Below are positions 24,619 to 37,569 of a stretch of DNA of 64,000 nt, piece after piece (position 1 is the first letter of the stretch; each line of letters begins with the position of its first letter). The stretch comes from Erythrophleum ivorense (Eukaryota; Streptophyta; Magnoliopsida; Fabales; Fabaceae). A model generated the notes under the pieces. The model was not told where the DNA came from. It saw nothing but the letters and a program-made list of their open reading frames with translations, and searched no databases. The position numbers and the translations under genes were made by a program. The stretch spans positions 1,459,501 to 1,523,500 of the forward strand of contig JAIUCV010000117.1 in NCBI GenBank assembly GCA_026724425.1, read 5' to 3'.

Positions 24619-25951
24619 TTAGTTCGAGTTCCTATCTCGTTGTGATGATGAGAGGATTGCATCAATGGCTTCTTTAACTTGAGAAATGTCCGGAGCTTTT
24701 CCTCCTTGTGCCGGCCAAAACTCATCCGCTGCAAGTACCTATAAAAATAAATTTTATTTTATGTCAATGGATATATAGCATTTGAAAACCAAATATTTAT
24801 ATGACATAGCCTATGATATAGTTAGTAGAATGTTTGTTAAGAATAATCTACCTTAACTTGTAGTTGAAGAAATTTGACATAGCCAATAGCTTTCTCAAGC
24901 ATAGTCACCAAATCAACCTACATAAAAACAACCACATATGTAAATGTCAAAATCGTTACTACATGACATCTTTATTAGTACCGTAAACATCAAATTTTGT
25001 AATGTATTATATACCTTGGTGCCATTGGGTACAAGTTCTTGCAATACTTTTAGGCGTTCGCTTATCCTTTCTCTTCGGTTCTAGACAACAAACATATTTT
25101 TATTTTGGTAATTAGTTAACAAAAACACTTCTACATACTCCAAAACTGATTTAAAATCTAAAAAAAGCATGCTAAAAATGTTGATGAAGTAAAAGAAAGC
25201 AAACCTTGGCTGCTAGGCTTTGTGGATCTTTAGGTGAAATTGTTGCCTTAGGCTTGGCCTTCCCGTTCGCACCGGTACTCGGCTTCTTGGAAGGTTGAGT
25301 GTTCTCTCCCTATCGATCATTAGACGGTAATAGTTTAACATCTTAAAGTGATCCAAATCATATATGAGAAAGATAAATCATAAACTTGGAGCTATTTATT
25401 GTTACCTTGTAAGGACGTTTATTTCCAGACGGTTTAGGAGACGTGGACTCGTTCCTTGAGCCGGTGTTTACAATGGTTGAATCAGAATATAGCCAGTCTC
25501 CATTTCCTTGGTTTGTCACTTGTTTACTTAATCCCAAACTACTCGTTGTTTCAAAGCAGTTCGGAGTTTTGATGACTCTTGGGCTAAGACTATCGAACTG
25601 ATTATGACTCCAACCTGTGTAGCCGTAGCTCATGTTCCCATCCAAGACCAATGCCGGAGGGATAAAGCTTCGGTGATGATCGAAGCTTAGGAATGACGAA
25701 GTGTTGAAATCCATCAAAGAATTATGATCTTCAATGGTTTCACCAGAAGGGTAAAAAACAAACCCTTGATTCTGTTGCTGGTCAGAATTGATGGTGCTGC
25801 TACTTGAAGCCGAACCTCCTCCTTCGCCGCCTGCATAAGCTGCCTCCGTGTGATCTAATCCGTAATTATCCGGCGAGGATAGATCTTCAGAAGAATTTGG
25901 TTTAGAGATGTAAGTAGGATGCTCATTGGGTTGGTCATTAACGAGTGCCAT
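24619..25951 (-). CDS. RSL1: RSL1-type bHLH transcription factor
   Basis: Five minus-strand exons (25406-25951, 25205-25309, 25015-25080, 24852-24917, 24619-24738) give 300 residues. The acidic, serine-rich N-terminal half contains SSEDLSSP, ASSSSTINSDQQ and QGFVFYPSGETIEDHNSLMD, which match RHD SIX-LIKE 1. The bHLH begins SPKDPQSLAAKNRRERISER near residue 206 and continues through LKVLQELVPNGTKVDLVTML and EKAIGYVKFLQLQVKVLA, ending near residue 265. RSL1 acts with RHD6 in root-hair cell specification. I use ATG 25951 (MALVNDQPNEHP); an upstream in-frame GTG is not a plausible start. The tail (SSQRDRNSN) runs slightly past the A. thaliana end as I remember it. Confidence 0.92.
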
Positions 25952-28900
25952 TGACACTAAGTATAAGGTGTTGTACTGAGATATTTAGGGTTTTTTTTTC
26001 TTTCTTAGTTTTCCTTTGGAAGTTAGGTTTGTGGAGATTTGTGAAATCGAAACCACGAGGAATGGTTTTAAGCTTGTAGATTGGTAAGCAAAGAGATACA
26101 ATGTTTGTGTAGTTATGTTATCATAAAGGTTTATATAGGCGATTCTTTCCCATATTTTTAAAGAAGATGATGACATTTAATATATGTTTATATCTATTTT
26201 AGTTAAATTGATTAAAAGAAGAGGCTGGCATGAGATCAAGAATATATATTTATCGAGTTTATTAATCTTAGCAGTCGAAGCTTCGAAGTCATTATGAATG
26301 TTGATTACAATCAACATGCAAGTACAATTTTTTATAACTAATATATAGCGATATCAAACCCGCTTTATAAAAATTCGACTAAGATGAAGTTACTTACATT
26401 TTGGCAAATAAGCACTCTATTTTTTAAACGAACCGTGAGATATATTAACATTCTAGTAACAACCTTAACTGCTTTATTAAACTTGAGTGAATGGATGTGA
26501 CAAACAACCAACTGTAACCTACACCAAAACTTGAGTTTTTGATGATTTGCCATAATAAATTATGGTTTTTGATGTATTTTTGTGTGTTTGCAAGACTTAT
26601 TGATTGTAATTGTTTTGTGCTTTACAAACCTTATAAAAATCTTTTACGGTGAAGAAAAACATATCGACTGAATTGACGGTCGATCTACACCCGTTAGCTA
26701 ATTAGATAGAACTATAGAACAGTCGGGTCAAAAGTTGGGATACACCTTGAAATTATTTTAAAAATCATAAGCATGGATGTCTGATACAAAGATACGTATG
26801 CACTACAATCAAGTATATTAATCAATGATGATGTATGTATTGTAAGCAATTAATGAATGTGGTTCCAATTGTATTAATTACAATAAGTATTATTTATGAT
26901 CTCTCATCGGGATTGTTAGCTGGCAGTGGTGAAATTAATGGACTTGAAGACTTTGCAAAACATAAATAAATTACACAGAGATAGAAAATTAAAGAAATTA
27001 GAGATTGAAAGAACAAAGAAGCAAAAGCATCGCCGTATCTTCCGCTAATCTTCACGTCGTTCTTATTATACATTTGAATACTCTTTTTCTCCCACTGAAG
27101 AATGAAGATGCTTCTGAAGTTTGCTATTATTTTCTCAAATTTCCAAAAAAAAAGTATATGCTCGACATTTTTTAAAACAAGAAAATCATATATCTAGATC
27201 AAAATCTACTAAAAAATTAGGTTATATTTACCATTAATTTGAGTCTCTAGTAACAGTCTAACCTAATTGGAGGGAGGGGGAAACAGTCTCATCTTGATTA
27301 TAAAACTAAGTGAATAAAATAAGCATAAATCGAATAAACAAATTCTATGATCAAGGTAAATCAACCGACGTATCCATTCAGCCAATTTAATAACTTAGTA
27401 ACTCTATAACTCTATAGATTGAAGTTTTGTTATTCTATATATTAGACCCCTTTATAGGGAGTACTTGTTATAGGTATTATCTAGTTTTGTTCTCATTTAA
27501 CGATATAACTTTTTATTGTTTATGGTTTCAAAGAGATACTATATAGTAGCAAATGAAGGAACAAGAATATTTTAAACCAAAAACAACTACAGCATTTTCG
27601 TTTTCTGTATTAAATGGTTTCTTAAACTCATAACCCAAGTTGCATGACATTCATTCAACTTGAAATTACTTTAACGTTTAATTATATGATTGATTTCGAG
27701 TTGAATGAATGTCATGTAGTATGTGATATATCAATTGATTAAATTAAGTATTTAGTCAAATTACTTTGTTTCATTACCAGTGCTCTCGAGTTGTGCGACT
27801 GATATGATAAATCAATGGGTTTTATTTAATTTTTAAAGCTTACTTAATTTAGCTTTGATCCATTCCTTCAATTTGACTACGAATGAAACAATGCTTTTCC
27901 TTCATGAACGAGAGGCCACTAAGTCCAATTAAACTGTAGGTTTATTTCTAGTTGTTAAGATTCTCATAAGAGTTTATAATAAATTGTCTCAACAACTTCT
28001 TATCACTATAAAACTAGGTGACTACGTCTGTAGCGTGAGCTAATCATATTTATTATTTGTTCACTTTATTGTTATGGGTGGATTGGTAATCTTTTATCGT
28101 TATGGTAAAGAGTACGTGTATCGCTTTAAAGTTTGTTAACTTTTTTTGTACTGCAACCCCTTTTAGTGTTACTTCCTACTTTAAAAAAAAAAAAAAAAAT
28201 TTCAGTATCGCTTATTGTTTCTCTTTCTTTTTGATACACGTCTCAAGGTAGGATAGGTAGCACAGGAGGAATTTGTACGTTCTGGGTAAGAGATTTGTAA
28301 GCTTGGAACGAATGGATGGAAATGTATCCAATAGCGCCACACAAGCTAGCGTCTCTAGAATAAAGAGATACACTCATGATTCAACTATGAGAATACAAAA
28401 GACAAAGCTTTAAGAAAAAAATATGATTTTTCATTTCTGGTTTCATAAAAGCGTGCTTACAAAGTGAACAAAAAATGTGAGCATATATAGTGCTTGAACA
28501 AGGCTAATTTTAAATAACAAATGAGAAAATTAATCAACATACATATACTATCTGTCAAATGCTTGTCCTGATTACTTGATTTTTGGCTAAGTAGGGAGAA
28601 TGTTCTTTGTATCTAGACAGCTAGGGCATGAAAGTAGCGACGCCTTGGAATGGTCCGGACCATGTGGAAAGTCTCCAAGCTAGCTGGTTCGAATAGATCA
28701 TCATTGCATTATCATTTGGGTTCAATTCCACATAATGAATCTTGTATAGTAGAAAATTACATAGATAATTAAATATATATGATTTACATGCCACTCGCTA
28801 GCAGAACTGTTTAAATATGTCTTCCTAGTTTTGTCAGTAGGACAGTAGGAGACTCTTTCAATTGTTGTTCATATACATTTACACTTCTATGTTGGGCCAA

Positions 28901-29557
28901 CAAATAAATTTATCTCTAGTGAAGAAGCCCAACACAAGCTAGCTACAGAACACTCTTTCTTTTCTTATCCCAATAAAGTTTTGTTTTTGGTTGATCTCAG
29001 TATTTTACATCTCATTTAACCGAAGCATTTAATCACTGGAACATCAATATCGCGAGTTTGGAGTTGTTTCCGCCAAAATGATACAAAAGCCAGTTGAGAT
29101 TAAAGAAACGGTTGTCTAAGATTGCAATACAATTTTTGATAATCAATACCCTTTTAAAGAAATGTTTATCCACAAATTTTTGTTTATATGTCAAATCATT
29201 TTTATAATTTCAGTGAATTGGTACTACAGATTTTCATTTTGGTGATTAAGGGAATATTTAACTACTCTTCTAACTTTATAACTCTACGGGAGTATAAATA
29301 CGTAACTATCTCGATCAAACGAAGTCAATCAAAGTAAAACATACCAACTTGTAATTTGCTCAAATTTTTGACTACGATATCAAATAAGAGAACCACCTTA
29401 CAAGCCAATCCCTTTGAACGCATTACATACTCGAAGCTTGTGTATGTGTTCCAGCTTTCGGGTATTGATAATTTCCCTCTTACCAATGGCAAGTAAACAC
29501 AGTGATAAATCAGTATACTTATCATATTTATATAAAGGATTGAGGTAGAGAACAAAA
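25952..29557. other. 3.6-kb intergenic region upstream of RSL1
   Basis: The part next to RSL1 is its promoter and leader; a TATA-like TTATATAGG on the minus strand lies near 26130. The rest is AT-rich with no gene I can support. A 24-bp inverted repeat at 27643-27716 is listed separately. Confidence 0.5.
27643..27716. repeat. Short hairpin with 24-bp arms
   Basis: CATGACATTCATTCAACTTG (27643 onward) pairs with CAAGTTGAATGAATGTCATG allowing one G:U, in the right arm 27693-27716. The loop is about 26 bases. It could be a tiny MITE end-pair or a small-RNA precursor; nothing else identifies it. Confidence 0.6.
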
Positions 29558-29574
29558 GCTGGAATAGCTCAGCT

Positions 29575-29607
<33 letters not shown>

Positions 29608-29631
29608 GAGGTTCGAACCCTCCTTCTAGCG
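29558..29631 (+). tRNA. tRNA-Asn (GTT)
   Basis: The 74-base sequence folds as a cloverleaf. The acceptor stem is GCTGGAA with TTCTAGC, the D-arm has AGCTCAGCTGGTTAGAGC, the anticodon loop CTGTTAACC has anticodon GTT, and the T-arm is GGAGGTTCGAACCCTCC. The discriminator base is G, and there is no intron. Box A (TAGCTCAGCTGG) and box B (GGTTCGAACCC) match the Pol III internal promoter. Confidence 0.97.
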
Positions 29632-29636
29632 TTTTT
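29632..29636 (+). terminator. Pol III terminator of tRNA-Asn
   Basis: A run of five T residues follows directly after the tRNA discriminator base. Confidence 0.85.
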
Positions 29637-31622
29637 ATTTTAATTTCCTTACATCCATTTGTTTTTTCGCACACAGATCATATGGGCCGCCGGTAGCCCA
29701 ACAACACAATTGGTTTTTTGGTCCCTCTTTATTATTTTTTTAACGTTTTGTGTGTTTGTCAATTTATTTTGTTCGAATATGATAAATATACATATTACTT
29801 GTATAAGGTGAGAGGGAACGTTAGGGTCCAGTATCGAACCAACAACGCTACGTCTAATCTTGGTTAGAAAAATTAAAAATGTGGGGAAATTATGTTTTAT
29901 GTTGGTTAAGTAGTAGTCATCATGAATTAAATTCTCTAGATTTGTGAACAGATTTTGAAGGTTACTAATTTCGTGGTTCTCAGCATCACAATGAGTCATT
30001 GTCAATGGACAATCATCAAAACACAGTCACCAAATCACCATAACATAGGCCGGTTTAATGATATTGGAGGTCCTAAGTCTTTAAATTGAAAGAGACAAAA
30101 CAAGGTCTACTTTTAGCTAATATATTAATTTTATTATTATTATTATAGAATTATTGTTTTAGATACGATTTTAAATCTAATTCATTTGGCGTATATGTTT
30201 CCAGTTAGTTATTGCATTTTTTATATAGCTTGGCTTTAAAGGTACTCGCAAAGTAAGGTGTTTTAATACTTACCTTAACTCTTGCTTTTTTGGCATCATT
30301 TGCTTTTTGTTTCTTGTTCTAAATATTTTTGATCTTTTGTTTTTTTGTTCTAATTTTACTATTTTAGTAAGTTTGGACTCTCTCCAGCTTCCATCAAATG
30401 ATATTTAAAAGAATCATAGGCAAACATATTTTCAGGACATGCAATTTCCACTAAAAACAAACAATTTTGGACCTTATCACATATTCATCGAACCAAAGAC
30501 AAGAGCATACTAATAAGTCTTATTCTTTTGCTAGCAAACGAATTCGTGATTTTCAAAATATAATCAATGGATTTATTCATTTGCAATGGATGTAACTATT
30601 TTATAGCAGAGTTGACTAAGATATACATAAATTGGGCTTTAGATACATAAATCTGCATTAGTGATTATAAGAATTATAGTATTGACACCCCAGAAAAATA
30701 CGTGGGTGCTGTGATCTGTTCAAATCATTTTACCATGTGAACATTAATGTTGTTACCTGTCGCAAAAAAACATCTTATACTATTGTTTAGTGTGAATGTG
30801 TGATTAAATAGTGTGATACTATTAACTTATTATACTGAAATTTTGATTTCTACAAATCCATTTGGTCGAGGAGCCTGCTTTCACCGAATCTTGATTGATA
30901 TAACAATTAGACAATTAATGCAGCATGTGCTGTTGGTCTGTTCGAAGTTCTGTTAACCGAATAATATAACTACCCTAATGAATAATATCAATAAATTATG
31001 TTACGTATTGAAAAAATCCTTATCGACTAGTTGACCTATGTATATTAAAGCTTTGTATATTTATGTACAGAATTGAAGCTCAGGTATTCAAGTATCGTAC
31101 GATATGGACATCTTGGTGCTGCGTTGAGTTATTTATCATGGTTAAAAAAACAAAAAAGACCACGCATGTCTAATATACACCCTCATAGATGAAACTATCG
31201 TTTTCCTGTTTTAGAAACTATAGAACTGTGTAATGTTTGCATAAGATAGTAACTAGACCTATTGGTTGCACACAAAAAAAAAAGTAACTAAATCTACTGG
31301 AAATTATTACTTTTTTTTTTCTTTGTTAGAAATCTAAAGCTATAATTGTTACTTGGAAGATAGAAACATATTATTTGTCAGAAAAATAGAAACCCTTTAA
31401 AACGAATACAAATTCTGCAATGAGATTTTAAATAAAATGATTTGCTGTACGTAAAATCTGCCACATGCTCTTCCGTGCACAGTGCTGCTGGTCTAGAATA
31501 TTCCGATTTGACGAGATACTTCTCCAATAATTTTGTTAAATTTAATATTTTTAATCATTTTGTAGTCGTAGATGTCAATTTTTAACTGAGTTCAGCATCA
31601 GTTACGTACCCTTTTTTTATTA
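29637..31622. other. Intergenic region, nothing identified
   Basis: About 2 kb of AT-rich DNA with scattered short reading frames that have no recognisable content. I see no gene, RNA or complete element. Confidence 0.5.
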
Positions 31623-31630
31623 CTTTCGGC

Positions 31631-32816
31631 TAGGGGTGCCAAAATGGGTAATCCAACTCATTATCCAAATGGGTTGAGAGTTAATGGGTCATGGGTTAAT
31701 CCAACCCAATTAGTAAATGGATTAGGTTGATCCATCTAATTATATGGTTTAATTGGTTAAATGGTTAACCTATGATCCATAAACAATAAACATAAATAAT
31801 TTTCTAATAATTTTATCAAAATGCATTTTAGGTTGGAAAATTTGTGAAAACGCGTTTTGGGCGGGAAAATTTACCAAAACACGATTTTGGACGAAAAATT
31901 TATGAAAACGCGTTTTGGGCGGGAAAATTTACCAAAACACGATTTTGGACGAAAAATTTATGAAAACGCATTTTGGCCGGGAAATTTTATCAAAACACGT
32001 TTTAGGCGGGAAAATTTGTCAAAACGCGATTTTGGACGGAAAATTTGTGAATACGCGATTTTGGACAGAAAATTTGTGAAACGCGTTTTGGCGGGAAAAT
32101 ATCAAAACGCGTTTTAGGCGGGAAAATTTGTCAAAACGCCATTTTGGACGGAAAATTTGTCAAAACACGATTTTGGCGGGAAAATTTGTCAAAACGCGTT
32201 TTGGCGGGAAAATATCAAAACGCGTTTTAGGCGGGAAAATTCGTCAAAACGCCATTTTGGACGGAAAATTTGTCAAAACACGATTTTGGGTGAAAAAATT
32301 GTGAAAACGCATTTTGGGAGGAAAATTTTATCAAAACTTGATTTTGGACGAAAATTTGTGAAAACGCGATTTCGGACGGAAAATTTGTGAAACGCGTTTT
32401 GGGCGGGAAAATTTGTCAAAGCGCGTTTTGGACGGAAAAATAGTGAAATCGTAAGTTTTGGTGAAAAATTGTGAAACCCGCATTTTTTGCGAAATTTTTT
32501 TGTGAAAATTATATATATGGGGAAAAAACTAAATTTCATATTTTGTTGGGTATAATTTTGAAAAAAGAAATGGGACGGGGTAATTTGCAAAATCATGTTT
32601 TTTGTAGACAAAAAGTGAAATATATGATGAGAAGGTGATAGTTAACCATTTCATCCATCAATCCATTTCAATTTGACCTATTTAATCCACAACCCATTTG
32701 ATCCATAATCCATTTGATCCATTAATCCATTAGAACCAAAAAAATTGATCCATTAGGGTTAATGAGTTGGTTGGGTTAGGTTAATCCATAAATTTCAACC
32801 CATTTTGACACCCCTA
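31631..32816. mobile_element. Non-autonomous hAT-like element with 8-bp target duplication
   Basis: The ends are TAGGGGTGCCAAAATGGGT at 31631 and ACCCATTTTGACACCCCTA at 32816, imperfect terminal inverted repeats. They are flanked by a perfect 8-bp target duplication CTTTCGGC (31623-31630 and 32817-32824), the length made by hAT transposases. Subterminal regions on both sides carry many copies of ATGGGTTA/AATCCAT-type words. No transposase is encoded. The 1,186-bp element is mostly filled by a roughly 30-bp tandem repeat. Confidence 0.88.
31836..32470. repeat. Minisatellite of about 30-bp units inside the hAT element
   Basis: Roughly 20 units of the form AAAACGCGTTTTGGGCGGG followed by AAAATTTGTC or a variant run through the middle of the element. 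Many units contain the palindrome AAAACGCGTTTT; I count seven exact ACGCGT hexamers. Open frames of 86, 77 and 112 codons here only translate the repeat and are not genes. Confidence 0.9.
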
Positions 32817-32824
32817 CTTTCGGC

Positions 32825-34555
32825 CAATCCGAGTAAAGTAGGCAAACATAATTTGGAATCAGAAGACAGAAGACAGCTTGCTTTCACAATTTTGTAAGGA
32901 AAATAGTATTTTAGGAAATTAGGTAACTTTTAAAAGTATAATGAGAAATATAATAATGATTAACTGGCGTTGTGGATATTTTTGAGTTCATTACCAAGTT
33001 CATGGACAATTTCACCACATGATTTTTTTTTTAAGACAAAAAAGTAGGGTATGAAAATTATTATATCATCTTTTTACTACGACACCAAAAATATGAAGAA
33101 AAAATCGGTGCAAGTATTTGCCAATGACCGGTAACAAAAATGACTTTTCTTTTGAACCTCACCAAAGTATCACATTCTATTAAAAGGAAACTATAAAATT
33201 ATAGAAAATAAGAATGAACACAATAGAACTAAACAAACCACAACTAGTGGAGTGGGGCTCATTTAATTTTGAACCCTTAAGCTCACAATTTAGTGGGGCA
33301 TCTGACGCTAAATACACTCATGGATCTAAAACGCGCCTTCATTAAAGCAAAATTAGAGAAAAGGGCAGAAAATGAACACAATATGGCTAGAAATTGGTCA
33401 CAACCTGGCAGGCTTCTCTTATGGTCCACAAGTATATAAACACATAGATCACGCTGTTCTATTAATATAGGTCCATAAAAATTTAAACCATCACAGAGGT
33501 AAAAATAACGGATCACGCTAATAGAGGTCAATCTCATGTATTCTTTATCTCTCATGAAAACTGTTTCGCTGCCTCTTTTGGAATTCTCCTTGTTTAAAGC
33601 TTATATCTAATGATTTTGTTAATTTAAATTTGGGGGTTAGGGTATTGATTTGATTATTTGGGCTAATGATTTTAAGATTATGTTTTAGATTTCATGATTT
33701 AGGGTTTAGATATGGAAATAAATCAAAATGAGCCATTAACAATGAAGAATGTGAACAATGTTAAAAAACTTTCAGAACACACGTCAAGATTTCTATACAC
33801 TTGTTAAAATTTGCCAGTTTGCAAACCTGAAAGGTAAGAAAATTGTGAGTATCAAAGAAAGAGATTAAACCACACGACAATAGATTAGAACATTCGAAGA
33901 ATTGTTTTAAAATTGTATGGCATAGATGATTAACAAAGACCAAATTATGTGTTTTATTATTAAAAAATCGGGAAAGAGATAACGACATCTCAACGCATAT
34001 AAAAATAATGGAGATGTAATTTTAGCACCAAACAGAAGACATGTATATAAATGGACTTTGATATGTTTCTCCCTCTCTGTCTCACGTTCATGCATGCCTG
34101 CTTGAATTATTACAATCTACGATCTAATAATTCCACATTTTAAAATATATATTTTTCATTCACATATATACAGCTATAGGTGTATTTATGTTATCTCTAC
34201 CTTAAAGTGTAAGATTAGGTCGGTGTATTTTGGAAGATAATCTAACAATCTAGAAAGGTTGGTCTATATGTTAAAGAAAAGTAGTAATAATCATCAACAA
34301 AACAAATTTTTGTTAACTTATTGTCGTGAAAGTTATTTACTGTATATATTTTAAGATATTTTTAAGTGTTAACTAATCGGAGTATTTGTTCGTGTTAGGA
34401 TTTGTGTTAGTCATTTAATTATTTGTCGTTGTTTTTCACGTTTGTAAACCAAGAGAGCGAAACTAATTTTTTTTGTTTGGAAAACTCATAAACTTTTTCT
34501 TTTGGTTTTAATAAACTTGATTATAGTGAAACTTATACAGGGAGTGAATCATTAT

Positions 34556-34557
<2 letters not shown>
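32825..34557. other. Intergenic region, nothing identified
   Basis: About 1.7 kb of AT-rich DNA. No supported gene, RNA gene or complete mobile element. Confidence 0.5.

Positions 34558-34558
<1 letters not shown>

Positions 34559-34642
<84 letters not shown>
34559..34642. repeat. Long AT microsatellite
   Basis: An (AT)n run of more than 35 units, interrupted near its right end by TTTATATATATATTTATT. Confidence 0.95.
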
Positions 34643-35507
34643 TTATTTATTTGTATTTAATCGTTTTTTAAGGGTTCATATTTTTTAATCGTTTTTTGTC
34701 TTTTGAAAAGCCATTACAGACCACCGTATGTACTATAGTAGATAGGTAACCGCAAGTAACACTAAACTAACATTAATACACTTTAGCAAAAAACTAACTC
34801 TGATACATCATAGTGTTTTTTCTTGACTATCGGAGAAACGTATTTCTTTTTCCAAATATACTTACAAAATGGTACGGACTCAGTATATTCACACGTGTGC
34901 AAGGGATGTGTATTCATAAAAAGGAAAATTAAACCAAGTTGATCATCATTATCATGCTGTCATCATCATGATCTGAAAAGTAATAAAGTTGACCAAAACG
35001 ACACCGTATTTGTCCACCTAATTTTGGACTGTCAAATTCTCAATATCACATCGCATCTTGCATATCTACACAAAACCACATCCTCTCGTTAGTTTACCAA
35101 CATAACTCATGGGGTGGCTAGTTAGGCCACCATTAATAATAATAATAATAATAAAGGATAAGGAAGAGGTTATAGCTAGGTTATAGTTTTCATTAGAGTT
35201 GAACATTTTCATGTTGTCTAACGAAGCCCCGTTGGATCCAAAAGGATTAGGCTATTTTGTTAATACTGATGATCTTGATTTTAACTTCCACCACCTTTTT
35301 TGTTCTCTCTTTGTTGAAAAATAAAAAACATTTTTTGTTCTCGGTGACTCTTTAGGTCGCGTAAACATTTTATATGTAGTTAATTTCTATCTTTCGGTCG
35401 TACGCTGCTTGATAAGTGCATCATTCTAAGTCAATTCGATCGAGATCCCATGTTATCGTGCATATTACATATTCTAATGGAAAAAAAATATTTTTGCTGG
35501 CCTTATA
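34643..35507. other. Intergenic region, nothing identified
   Basis: AT-rich spacer with a short (AAT)n run at about 35131-35153. No gene is visible. Confidence 0.5.
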
Positions 35508-37310
35508 TCTTATTATATAAAGTTGGATGTGAGCGACGTAATTGCGATACGTAAGATTTTTATAACTCATAGGATCGCGACATGTGTTTTTCTAATTCTG
35601 AAAGTATTAAGATGGTGACATGTGTCATGGAATAAGAAAAAAAATTAATCTATATAAGACCAACGAAAAAATTAGAAAACAAGAAACAAATAATTTAAAA
35701 AATATATATTTCCGTTAGAAAAAGTAAAGAAAAAACATATTTCCATTACAAAAAGAAAAAAAAAATCAAAAATCAGAAATATAGGAAACAACTAATTAGA
35801 AAAAAATTGTTATATCCATTAAGAAAAATAAAATAAAATTCCATTACGAAAAGGAAAAAAAAACCAATATATAACTTCTCTCATTAAGAAATAAAAAAAT
35901 CATGTCTTTGAAAATTCAAGATATCAATGAAGATATTTAACTCAAGATCAGTTAGATCAAAATCAAAATTATTGTTGCTACATATGTCTAATATTTGATC
36001 AGGTGAAGGCATGTGTTAACATAAGAAAATTAGAAAAATGTAATAATAGAAATAAAAAACTAACAAAATAATTGTAAAACAACTAACTAACACTAAAAAG
36101 AAAAATTTATAACGGTCTGAGGCAAAAAAAAAAAATTGAGAAAGAAACAATATAAATAGAAAACTAACAAAATGTTTATCACGCAGCTAACAAATATTTT
36201 TAAAAACAATAATGGACTGATATTCTAATTTTAAATAGTTTAATTTTCAGTTTTTTGTTAGGTAAAACAAAATTTTAAAAAGATCTAATCAATTAAAATC
36301 TCTTGAATGAAATAATAAAAGTTTCATGAAATAACCAGTCGATCAGATTTAGACACATGTAAATCTTTCTATTTTAGATAAAAATAAAAAGAAAAAAAAT
36401 TAATTCATTTTCTCATTTCATGAATTTAAAAAAAAAAATATCAATTATAATAAAATTGTAAAAAGATTACCAATCTTAATTTACTTTGAGATTTGTTATC
36501 GGGTTTTAATATTATTCTATTTACTTTTAAAAGTGATCAAATTTTGTTTAATATTTTTCCGTAATTTATTTCAAAAATCTTAAAATAAACCCGCGTATAT
36601 GCAAAAGTAAAAAGTAACGGAAAAAACTAAAAAAAAGTATCTTCTATGTCATACCAAGCTAAGCAAAAAAATTATATTTTCCATATTCTAATGGAAAAAG
36701 AAATAAATAATTGCATGCCTCATATTTTGAGATAAAAAGGTTCCATATTCTAGCGAAAAAATGACAAAATATTTTTGCAGGTTTTATTATTCTAAGATTA
36801 AAAGATTTCATATTTTAAAGGAAAAAAGAAAAAATAAGTATTTTCTATGTCTCACTAAACCCTATATAATAAGCTATAACCTTTAAAATTTAATTGTGTG
36901 CTTTCATTTTTTTTTATCTCTAATTGTGTGTTTTTATCTATTTTATAATAAAAAAAAAATCATATCTTCCAAAGTTCAAAAAACAATGGAAATTATTTGA
37001 TTTTAAATCAATTGGATCGAAATCGAAATTATCTTCGTACTATAATATGTATTATTCGAAAGAAAATTATATCCTTATGGGAGTTGAGCTTCTATTACTT
37101 GATGAAAATACTTATTATATAATTATTACATGACTATTACTCTTTATTATACATCATAACTGAAGTATATTATGTTATTTAAAGATTTCTTATCTAGTTT
37201 TTAATATTATTTTAGTTACATTTGAGAGTAATCATATTTTGTATGATATTTTTTCATAAATTATTTCAAAAATCTTAAGATAAATTCCTCGTATACATGG
37301 CCTTATCTAG
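35508..37310 (+). mobile_element. Candidate degenerate Helitron
   Basis: The left end TCTTATTATATAAAGTTGG at 35508 follows a host A, and the right end CTAG at 37307-37310 is followed by T, fitting the Helitron A|T rule. The expected hairpin before CTAG is only partly kept (TCCTCGTATACATGG). A related end-like sequence (AAACCCGCGTATATGC, preceded by TTATTTCAAAAATCTTAA) lies inside at about 36567-36604, so the element may be a fusion of two. The interior is A-rich and has no coding capacity. Confidence 0.5.
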
Positions 37311-37569
37311 TTATTCATAATTATGTAATCCCGTCATACAACAATATTAAAAAGTATAAATCTTAACATTAAAAAATTAAGACAAACAAAAACATATATA
37401 TATATATATATTTTATCAAGTTTTCGAAATACAAATATTTACCATTATAATTTTGAAATATTTGACTTTAGTTTTATATGTAAGACATAAAAATATGGTA
37501 GTTTTTAACCAAAAGAAAAATCGGTTTTCTTAATTTGACATTCATATTATACTATCGTAGCACTTTACC

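Noticed and set aside
31857..32611. Open frames of 86, 77 and 112 codons on both strands
   Set aside because: They are translations of the 30-bp tandem repeat in the hAT element, with no non-repeat content.
31631..32816. Tandem array considered as a CRISPR-like repeat
   Set aside because: There are no unique spacers between units, the sequence is plant nuclear, and the array lies inside a MITE with a target duplication.
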